Below are positions 4,981 through 9,437 of a stretch of DNA of 9,437 bases, piece after piece (within the stretch, counting starts at the first letter, position 1; every line of letters starts with the position of its first letter). Source of the stretch: JBHHZI01 sp046757965 (GTDB lineage: Bacteria; Acidobacteriota; Polarisedimenticolia; SMYD01); contig JBHHZI010000126.1 in assembly GCA_046757965.1 (NCBI GenBank), positions 1 to 9,437 of the forward strand. The letters run 5' to 3'. The translations under genes were made by a program, and so were the position numbers. The notes beneath the pieces were generated by a model. It was not told where the DNA came from. It did no database searches and saw only the letters and a list, made by a program, of their open reading frames with translations.

Positions 4981-6392
4981 CAACGCCGCCCCCGCACCCG
5001 AGACCCCTTGAGGAACCCATCATAGTGGCGCATGATGAGCTGGGATTCGACCTGCTGGACCGTGTCCATCGCCACGCCCACCACGATGAGCAGGGAGGTT
5101 CCACCGAAGAAGAACTTCAGCCCGAGGCCGTTGGAGAGAAAACCGGGCAGGAGCCGGTCGAGAGTGGTCCCGAGACCGAGGTTTCCGATGAGCGGCACCC
5201 GGTCGAGTCCGCCGGGATTGAGTCCACTGATCAGAACAATGGGCAACAGGGCCACGAGCGCCAGGTAGATGGCTCCCGCGAACGTCAACCGCGTGAGGAT
5301 CGTATCGATGTATTCCGCCGTCCGCTTTCCCGGCCGGATTCCCGGAATGAACCCGCCGTACTTCTTGAGGTTATCCGCGGTGTCGACCGGATTGAATATG
5401 ATGGAGGTGTAGAAGTAGCAGAAGAAGATGATCAGCACGAAGTAGCCGAGATTGTGCAACGGCTCGTTGTAGTCGAAGAGACGGAAGAACGACTGCAAGG
5501 GCCCTGACGTGAAGAACTGCGAGAGGGTCTGTGGAATGGTCAGGAGGGACGACGCGAAGATCACCGGAATCACACCGCCGGTGTTGACCCGGAGTGGCAG
5601 GTGCGTCGCCTGACCACCGTACACCTTGCGGCCGACGACACGCCGGGCATACTGCACAGGGATGCGCCGCTGCGCACGTTCCACATAGACGATCACCGCC
5701 ACGACGGCCACCATGAGAACCAGCAGAGCGAGGATCTGGAACAACTGCAACTGTCCGGACTGGAGATCCTGAAACGTGTCGTAGATGGCTCTCGGCAGGC
5801 CGACGATGATGCCGGCGAAAATGATGAGCGAGATGCCATTTCCGACCCCGCGCTCACTAATCTGTTCACCGAGCCACATGATGAACGCCGTGCCGGTGGT
5901 CAGGGTCAGGACCGTCATCACCCGGAAGCCCCACCCGGGACGGAGGACCACGCCTCCCACCCCCCCGCCGCCGAAACCGCCCAGATTCTCCAGCCAGAAC
6001 GCGATTCCCATCGACTGGATGACCGACAGCACCACCGTGCCGTACCTCGTGTACTGGACGATCTTCTTCCTGCCGACCTCGCCTTCCTTCGAGAGTTTCT
6101 CGAGGTAAGGCCAGATGACGGTCAGCAGCTGGAGAATGATGGAGGCGGAGATGTACGGCATGATGCCGAGGGCGAAGATCGAGAATCGTCGGAAATTCCC
6201 GCCCGCGAACATGTCGAAGTAACCGAAGACGGTGCCGGACTGGTTCCGGAAGAACTCCTGAAGCGCGGCGGAGTCGATCCCCGGCGTGGGGATCTGACTG
6301 CCGGCCCGGTATACCGCGAGGAGTCCGAAGGTGAAGAGCACCCGGTTTCGCAGATCCGAAATGTTGAAGATGTTCTTCAGCGTTTCGATCAC
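4980..6392 (-). CDS. secY: Preprotein translocase channel subunit SecY
   Basis: SecY forms the protein-conducting channel of the inner membrane, working with SecE, SecG and the ATPase SecA. The 470-residue protein shows ten hydrophobic segments (about 16-36, 70-95, 115-137, 156-175, 184-200, 217-237, 270-290, 313-335, 370-391 and 429-445). The plug-region glycines, the GEQISERGVGNG motif (175-186) and the fifth cytoplasmic loop GGFIPGIRPGKRT (346-358) with the functionally important arginine (R353) are intact. It ends QLIMRHYDGFLKGSRVRGRR, a common non-proteobacterial form. Two unusual loops are a glycine-rich periplasmic loop at 138-147 and a long one at about 391-428. Start is GTG at 6392, preceded by GAGGTGA at 6-base spacing and overlapping the rplO stop as GTGA. 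Confidence 0.98.
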   Translation of the reverse strand: MIETLKNIFNISDLRNRVLFTFGLLAVYRAGSQIPTPGIDSAALQEFFRNQSGTVFGYFDMFAGGNFRRFSIFALGIMPYISASIILQLLTVIWPYLEKLSKEGEVGRKKIVQYTRYGTVVLSVIQSMGIAFWLENLGGFGGGGVGGVVLRPGWGFRVMTVLTLTTGTAFIMWLGEQISERGVGNGISLIIFAGIIVGLPRAIYDTFQDLQSGQLQLFQILALLVLMVAVVAVIVYVERAQRRIPVQYARRVVGRKVYGGQATHLPLRVNTGGVIPVIFASSLLTIPQTLSQFFTSGPLQSFFRLFDYNEPLHNLGYFVLIIFFCYFYTSIIFNPVDTADNLKKYGGFIPGIRPGKRTAEYIDTILTRLTFAGAIYLALVALLPIVLISGLNPGGLDRVPLIGNLGLGTTLDRLLPGFLSNGLGLKFFFGGTSLLIVVGVAMDTVQQVESQLIMRHYDGFLKGSRVRGRR

Positions 6393-6958
6393 GCGCTCTC
6401 ACCTCTGTCGCTGGGCGCCACATTCGCGGCGGAAGCAGGCGAGACGGCACTGGCCGGGACCTCGTCCTTTGCTGTCTTGCCTCGCGCCGGTCGCGGCTTC
6501 GGGCCCCGCGGTCTGGCCGGTATCACCACCGCCTTCCCACCGGCTTCTTCGAGCTTGCGGACTGCCGAGGCACTGAATCGATGTGCGGTCACGATGAGCG
6601 GGACCGTGATGGTTCCCTGGCCGAGGATCTTGACCGGGCGGCTCCGGTGACTCGCGAGTCCGTGGGCACGCATGAAATCAGGATCGATCTCGGTTCCGGC
6701 AGCCAGGCCGGCCAGGCGTGCCAGGTTCACCTCGGAGTACTCCACGCGGAAGATGTTCCGGAAACCTCGCTTGGGCAGACGTCGGTGAAGAGGCATCTGT
6801 CCACCCTCGAACCCACGCTTGCGCGAGTACCCACGCCGGGATTTCTGTCCCTTCTCGCCCCGTCCGGACGTCTTCCCCCGTCCGGAACCCATTCCCCGCC
6901 CGACGCGCTTGGCATCTCGGTGTGCGCCGGGGGCAGGACGCAGATCGTGCAGTTTCAT
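6389..6958 (-). CDS. rplO: Large ribosomal subunit protein uL15 (L15) with C-terminal extension
   Basis: L15 is a 23S rRNA-binding 50S assembly protein whose long glycine- and arginine-rich N-terminus threads into the rRNA. That N-terminus is plain here: MKLHDLRPAPGA, then KRVGRGMGSGRGKTSGRG (residues 17-34), then GFEGGQMPLHRRLPKRGF (49-66). The globular part ends around residue 145 (AGGKAVVIPARP), close to the length of a normal L15. About 44 more residues rich in Ala, Pro, Ser and Arg follow and have no counterpart in E. coli L15. The ATG has AGAGGA about 9 bases upstream and overlaps the rpmD stop; the TGA overlaps the GTG of secY, so secY translation is probably coupled to L15. Confidence 0.96.
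   Translation of the reverse strand: MKLHDLRPAPGAHRDAKRVGRGMGSGRGKTSGRGEKGQKSRRGYSRKRGFEGGQMPLHRRLPKRGFRNIFRVEYSEVNLARLAGLAAGTEIDPDFMRAHGLASHRSRPVKILGQGTITVPLIVTAHRFSASAVRKLEEAGGKAVVIPARPRGPKPRPARGKTAKDEVPASAVSPASAANVAPSDRGESA
6399..6405 (-). promoter_or_regulatory. Ribosome-binding site of secY (GTG start)
   Basis: GAGGTGA, a long match to the anti-Shine-Dalgarno sequence, lies six bases before the secY GTG and inside the last codons of rplO. It supports the GTG start at the GTGA overlap. Confidence 0.8.
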
Positions 6959-7164
6959 CGTGACGTCCTCTCGTCGTTCGTGGCATCGATCCGTACGAGG
7001 TGACTGATGGCCCGGACCATGCCTCGCACCGCCTCGTTGTCGGGCAGCGTGCGGACCTGGTGCATGCGGGTGAAACCCAGCGACCGCACCGTCGCCTTCT
7101 GCCGCCGCTGGTAACCGATTGGGCTGCGCACCAGGCGTATGGTGAGAGTTCCTCCCCTGGTCAT
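6955..7164 (-). CDS. rpmD: Large ribosomal subunit protein uL30 (L30)
   Basis: L30 is a small globular protein on the surface of the 50S subunit. The 69-residue product has the recognisable core LTIRLVRSPIG (residues 7-17), a central V.SLGF.RMHQV segment, and N.AVRGM...I.HLV.I toward the end. It is about nine residues longer than the 58-60 residue norm, mostly a short tail after the last strand (DATNDERTSR). The ATG overlaps the rpsE stop (ATGA) and the TGA overlaps the rplO start in the same way, so both junctions are probably translationally coupled. Codons 3-5 contain a strong Shine-Dalgarno-like run (see findings). L30 is absent from some bacterial lineages, so its presence here is mildly informative. 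Confidence 0.95.
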   Translation of the reverse strand: MTRGGTLTIRLVRSPIGYQRRQKATVRSLGFTRMHQVRTLPDNEAVRGMVRAISHLVRIDATNDERTSR

Positions 7165-7673
7165 GCCTGGTCCCCGATCAGGTCCTCTGGCGTCTTGCCA
7201 CGCAACCTGGCCACGCGGTTCACGTCCTTCAGGCGTGACAGGCCCTCGAATGTCGCCTTCACCACGTTCTGCGGGTTGGGAGAACCGAGACTCTTGGTGA
7301 GCACGTCCTGGACACCCGCGGACTCGAGAACCGCGCGGACCACTCCGCCGGCGATGACTCCTGTTCCCGCCGATGCCGGTTTCATCATCACGCGTCCGGC
7401 GCCGAATCGACCGATGACCTGGTGGGGTATCGTGGACCCTCGCAGATTCACCTTGATGAGGCTCTTCTTCGCACGCTCGATCCCCTTCGAGATGGCACTG
7501 GGCACTTCCTTCGCCTTTCCCATGCCGAACCCCACGTGCCCGTTGCCGTCGCCAACGACGACGAGAGCAGAGAACGAGAAGTTCTTGCCGCCCTTCACGA
7601 CCTTCGTCACACGGTTGATGTTGACGACCTGGTCCTTGAGGTCGAGGGACTCATGTTCGATGTGGTGCTTCAC
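7161..7673 (-). CDS. rpsE: Small ribosomal subunit protein uS5 (S5)
   Basis: S5 lies on the solvent side of the 30S subunit near the mRNA entry and contributes to decoding accuracy; changes in its N-terminal loop give spectinomycin resistance in several bacteria. The 170-residue protein has the double-stranded-RNA-binding-like N-domain with the loop RVTKVVKGGKNFSF (residues 21-34) in its usual form, the VGFGMGKAKEVP.AI.K segment (about 47-63), and the C-domain GTGVIAGG.VRAVLE..G..DVL.KSLGS. The start is a GTG at 7673 with AGGAG six bases upstream; no in-frame ATG is nearby. It follows rplR by 22 bases and its TGA overlaps the ATG of rpmD by four bases. Confidence 0.97.
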   Translation of the reverse strand: MKHHIEHESLDLKDQVVNINRVTKVVKGGKNFSFSALVVVGDGNGHVGFGMGKAKEVPSAISKGIERAKKSLIKVNLRGSTIPHQVIGRFGAGRVMMKPASAGTGVIAGGVVRAVLESAGVQDVLTKSLGSPNPQNVVKATFEGLSRLKDVNRVARLRGKTPEDLIGDQA

Positions 7674-7679
7674 AGTTTT

Positions 7680-7684
7680 CTCCT
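7680..7684 (-). promoter_or_regulatory. Ribosome-binding site of rpsE (GTG start)
   Basis: AGGAG lies six bases before the GTG at 7673 and decides the rpsE start, as there is no in-frame ATG nearby. Confidence 0.75.
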
Positions 7685-7695
7685 GCCGGAACAGA

Positions 7696-8067
7696 TCAGA
7701 ACTTGAGGCCCTTCTCTCTCACTGCCTCGGCCAGAGCCTTCACCCGGCCGTGATAGATGTAGCCGGAGCGGTCGAACACGACGCTCGTCAGCCCCTGCGC
7801 GAGCAGATCGGCCGCGATCTTCTCGCCAACAGCCCTGGCTGCCGCGATATTGCCTCCGTACATGTGCGGACTCGAGCCGCCGTTCGCATCCAGCGACGAC
7901 GCGGCGACCATCGTCCTGCCGGTCGAGTCATCCACGGCCTGGGCATAGATATTCTTCAGACTCCTGAACACGCACAGACGCGGACGGTCGGCCGTGCCGC
8001 GAATCTTGCATCGGATCCGGCGCTGAACGACCCGTCGGGCCTTCTTCTTGTCTCTTACCTTGTACAC
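7696..8067 (-). CDS. rplR: Large ribosomal subunit protein uL18 (L18), start uncertain
   Basis: L18 binds 5S rRNA with L5 and carries it into the 50S central protuberance. The sequence shows the family's basic N-terminus, the RPRLCVFRSLKNIYAQ core, and the C-terminal SVVFDRSGYIYHGRVKALAE segment ending EKGLKF. I chose the GTG at 8067 (123 residues) because CGGAG lies 9 bases before it and the N-terminus then has about the usual distance to the RPRL core. A GTG at 8085 would add six residues (MPERQH) and leave 15 rather than 33 bases after rplF, but I see no Shine-Dalgarno at the right distance from it. Both starts are GTG. Identity is firm; the start is perhaps 60:40. Confidence 0.93.
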   Translation of the reverse strand: MYKVRDKKKARRVVQRRIRCKIRGTADRPRLCVFRSLKNIYAQAVDDSTGRTMVAASSLDANGGSSPHMYGGNIAAARAVGEKIAADLLAQGLTSVVFDRSGYIYHGRVKALAEAVREKGLKF

Positions 8068-8076
8068 GTGTTGGCG

Positions 8077-8081
8077 CTCCG
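8077..8081 (-). promoter_or_regulatory. Possible ribosome-binding site of rplR
   Basis: CGGAG lies 9 bases before the GTG at 8067 and is the reason for preferring that start over the GTG at 8085, which has no comparable site. Confidence 0.45.
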
Positions 8082-8100
8082 GCACATCATCGAATTTGCG

Positions 8101-8637
8101 TCAGGCTCCGGCCTTGCCGACCTTGCGGCGGACCCGCTCATCGGAATACCGGATCCCTTTCCCCTTGTATGGCTCGGGTGGCCGCAAGGCGCGGATCTCC
8201 GCGGCAACCTGCCCCACCTGTTGCTTGTCCACTCCCGTGATGGCAATCTCCGTCTGTTTCTCGACCTTGATCTGAACATCGTCGGGCACGTGGTACACGA
8301 CCGGGTGTGAATATCCCAGAGCCAGGTTGAGGTCCTTTCCCTTCACCTCGGCCCGGTATCCGATCCCCTCGATATGCAATCCCTTGGCGAATCCGACGGA
8401 CGTCCCATGGACCGCATTCGCGAGGAGACTCCGGACGAGACCGTGAAGGGATTTCTGCTCCTTGCTCTCGTCACGGCGGCTGACGGTCAGGACATCGCCG
8501 GCCAGGTCACACGTGATCCCGGCGGGCAGGAGCTGTGACAGAGACCCCTTCGGCCCGTCGATCTTGACCTGTCCCACTGCAAGGGCAACCTTCACCCCCT
8601 GTGGCAACGAGATCGGCATCTTTCCGATTCTGCTCAT
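8101..8637 (-). CDS. rplF: Large ribosomal subunit protein uL6 (L6)
   Basis: L6 binds 23S rRNA near the sarcin-ricin loop and the base of the L7/L12 stalk, close to where translation GTPases act. The 178-residue protein has the family length, the N-terminus MSRIGKMPISLPQGV, and two similar beta-alpha repeats (about residues 1-82 and 83-178). The second repeat carries G.GYRAEV.G near residue 91 and the conserved C-terminal PPEPYKGKGIRYSDE motif near residue 152. The start is ATG with AAGGA six bases upstream, immediately after the rpsH stop (12-base gap). The TGA stop is followed by rplR, whose start position is ambiguous. Confidence 0.97.
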   Translation of the reverse strand: MSRIGKMPISLPQGVKVALAVGQVKIDGPKGSLSQLLPAGITCDLAGDVLTVSRRDESKEQKSLHGLVRSLLANAVHGTSVGFAKGLHIEGIGYRAEVKGKDLNLALGYSHPVVYHVPDDVQIKVEKQTEIAITGVDKQQVGQVAAEIRALRPPEPYKGKGIRYSDERVRRKVGKAGA

Positions 8638-8643
8638 CCAGAG

Positions 8644-8648
8644 TCCTT
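8644..8648 (-). promoter_or_regulatory. Ribosome-binding site of rplF next to the rpsH stop
   Basis: AAGGA lies six bases before the rplF ATG and directly follows the rpsH TAG (TAGGAAGGA), so termination and re-initiation sites coincide. Confidence 0.7.
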
Positions 8649-8649
8649 C

Positions 8650-9048
8650 CTACCAGACGTTGACCAGCAGTTCCCCGCCGGTCCGGCGGGCGCGAGCGGT
8701 CCGTCCCGAGACCACTCCACGGGACGTCGAGATGACGTTGATCCCGAGGCCGCCGAGAACCTCCGGAATATCCTCCGCCGAGCGATACACCCGGCACCCC
8801 GGCTTGCTGACCTTCTCCAGACCGGTGATCACCGACTCACCGCTGGCAGCGAACTTGAACCGCACATTGAGGGAACCCTGCCGCCGGTCATCGACGACGT
8901 TGAAATCCAAGATGAATCCTTCGTCCTTGAGAATCCGGGCGATCGCGACCTTCAGCTTCGACGACGGGATGTCCGTCGACCGATGCCCCGCCGACAGCGC
9001 ATTGCGCATCCGCGTCAGCATATCGGCCACCGGGTCGGTCATGCTCAT
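8650..9048 (-). CDS. rpsH: Small ribosomal subunit protein uS8 (S8)
   Basis: S8 binds helix 21 of 16S rRNA in the central domain and is an early assembly protein; in E. coli it also represses the spc operon by binding the mRNA near the rplE start. The 132-residue protein begins MSMTDPVADMLTRMRNA, the usual S8 N-terminus, and ends with the conserved RNA-binding region: STSRG at about residues 107-111, then TGGELLVNVW at the C-terminus. Start is the ATG at 9048, with AAAGGA about 7 bases upstream; a second ATG two codons later is less well spaced. The TAG stop is fused with the Shine-Dalgarno site of rplF. Length is normal for the family. Confidence 0.97.
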   Translation of the reverse strand: MSMTDPVADMLTRMRNALSAGHRSTDIPSSKLKVAIARILKDEGFILDFNVVDDRRQGSLNVRFKFAASGESVITGLEKVSKPGCRVYRSAEDIPEVLGGLGINVISTSRGVVSGRTARARRTGGELLVNVW

Positions 9049-9070
9049 CGGGCGTCCTTTCTGGATCGGT

Positions 9071-9256
9071 TCACCATGATGCCTTCACCACGCCCGGGAG
9101 CATCCCCTCCAGGGCAAGTTGCCGGACACAGATCCTGCACAGTCCGAACTTCCGCAGATATCCCCGCGGGCGCCCGCAGAGCTTGCACCGGTTCTGCCGC
9201 CGCACCGAGAACTTCGGCACCTTCCTGGCCTTCGCGATCAATGCCGTCTTTGCCAT
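9071..9256 (-). CDS. rpsZ: Small ribosomal subunit protein uS14, zinc-binding short form (S14 type Z)
   Basis: S14 binds the 16S rRNA 3' (head) domain of the 30S subunit and joins late in assembly. The protein has 61 residues, the size of the short zinc-containing form rather than the roughly 100-residue zinc-free form of E. coli. Four cysteines, C24-X2-C27 and C40-X2-C43, form the zinc ribbon, and the C-terminus (LALEGMLPGVVKASW) is the standard S14Z ending. The ATG is preceded by AAGGAG with 8 bases of spacing. It lies between rplE and rpsH with 22-base gaps on both sides. Many annotations call this gene rpsN; I use rpsZ to mark the zinc form. Confidence 0.97.
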   Translation of the reverse strand: MAKTALIAKARKVPKFSVRRQNRCKLCGRPRGYLRKFGLCRICVRQLALEGMLPGVVKASW

Positions 9257-9278
9257 GTTCCTGGCTCCTTGCGCCGAC

Positions 9279-9437
9279 TCAGGCCGCCGCCCGGCGAAAC
9301 GGCATGCCGAGCAGGGTCAGGAGTTCGCGAGATTCCTCGTCGCTTCGAGCGCTGGTCACGAGAGTGACGTTCATCCCGCGCACCTCGTCCACCTTCGAAT
9401 AATCGACCTCGAGAAAAACAAGCTGGTCACGCAGGCC
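9279..9437 (-). CDS. rplE: Large ribosomal subunit protein uL5 (L5), C-terminal part only
   Basis: L5 binds 5S rRNA and helps build the central protuberance of the 50S subunit. Only the last 52 residues are in the window; the gene continues past the right edge, so its start and any S8-type feedback site in its leader cannot be seen. The visible part matches the conserved L5 C-terminus: GLRDQLVFLEVDYSKVDEVR, then a GMNVT segment, a DEES.ELL helix and the family's usual ending LLGMPFR. Three extra alanines and an arginine follow that ending before the TGA stop. The next gene, rpsN, starts 22 bases downstream, the standard spc order. Identification is firm; the length of the missing part is unknown. 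Confidence 0.95.
   Translation of the reverse strand, partial: GLRDQLVFLEVDYSKVDEVRGMNVTLVTSARSDEESRELLTLLGMPFRRAAA

Noticed and set aside
5601..6650. 349-codon plus-strand open frame opposite secY and rplO
   Set aside because: It is a charged, domain-less shadow of a membrane protein gene on the other strand.
7000..8310. 436-codon open frame on the plus strand opposite rpmD, rpsE, rplR and the end of rplF
   Set aside because: It is antisense to four firmly identified ribosomal genes, has no recognisable domain, and long antisense frames are expected in GC-rich DNA. No convincing ribosome site precedes it.
1..9437. An undescribed accessory or defence system
   Set aside because: All of the window except about 100 bases at the left edge and short gaps is filled by well-known operon genes in a standard order. 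There is no room for an added system, nor any repeat array, integrase, transposase or attachment site.

Overview
The window is an ordinary but complete-looking stretch of a GC-rich bacterial ribosomal protein super-operon (spc plus alpha region), read entirely on the minus strand. In transcription order, from the right edge to the left, it holds: the 3' end of rplE, then rpsN (zinc type), rpsH, rplF, rplR, rpsE, rpmD, rplO, secY, adk, map, infA, rpmJ, rpsM, rpsK, rpsD, rpoA and rplQ. Only rplE is cut by the window edge. I found no accessory genes, mobile elements, RNA genes or CRISPR arrays.

Organism (inference): placing adk, map and infA between secY and rpmJ is the arrangement seen in many bacteria outside the Proteobacteria, whereas E. 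coli lacks these three genes at this site. The RpoA N-terminus (MLWKGFQRPKRL), the SecY sequence, the 61-residue zinc S14, the C4 adenylate kinase lid and the high GC content together remind me most of Acidobacteriota or a neighbouring phylum. I cannot confirm this without a tree.

Layout: (1) 7696-9437, spc genes rplE to rplR, separated by 12-33 base gaps, each with a Shine-Dalgarno site. (2) 3276-7673, a run of seven genes, rpsE-rpmD-rplO-secY-adk-map-infA, in which every junction is an overlap of one or four bases (ATGA, GTGA or TGATG). Translation is therefore likely coupled across ribosomal proteins, the Sec translocon channel, adenylate kinase, methionine aminopeptidase and IF-1. (3) A 48-base gap at 3228-3275, the largest between genes here, with a small hairpin and an extended -10-like element. 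(4) 102-3227, rpmJ and the alpha block rpsM-rpsK-rpsD-rpoA-rplQ, with gaps of 10-26 bases. (5) 1-101, 3' flank with no gene I can support.

Together the genes make small- and large-subunit ribosomal proteins, the initiation factor, the RNA polymerase alpha subunit that nucleates polymerase assembly, the membrane channel for nascent proteins, the enzyme that trims their first methionine, and a nucleotide-balancing kinase. I did not find an undescribed system. The oddities worth a second look are small: low-complexity C-terminal tails on L17, L15 and MetAP, a long periplasmic loop and a G7 tract in secY, a possible internal promoter before rpmJ, and a few start-site ambiguities.
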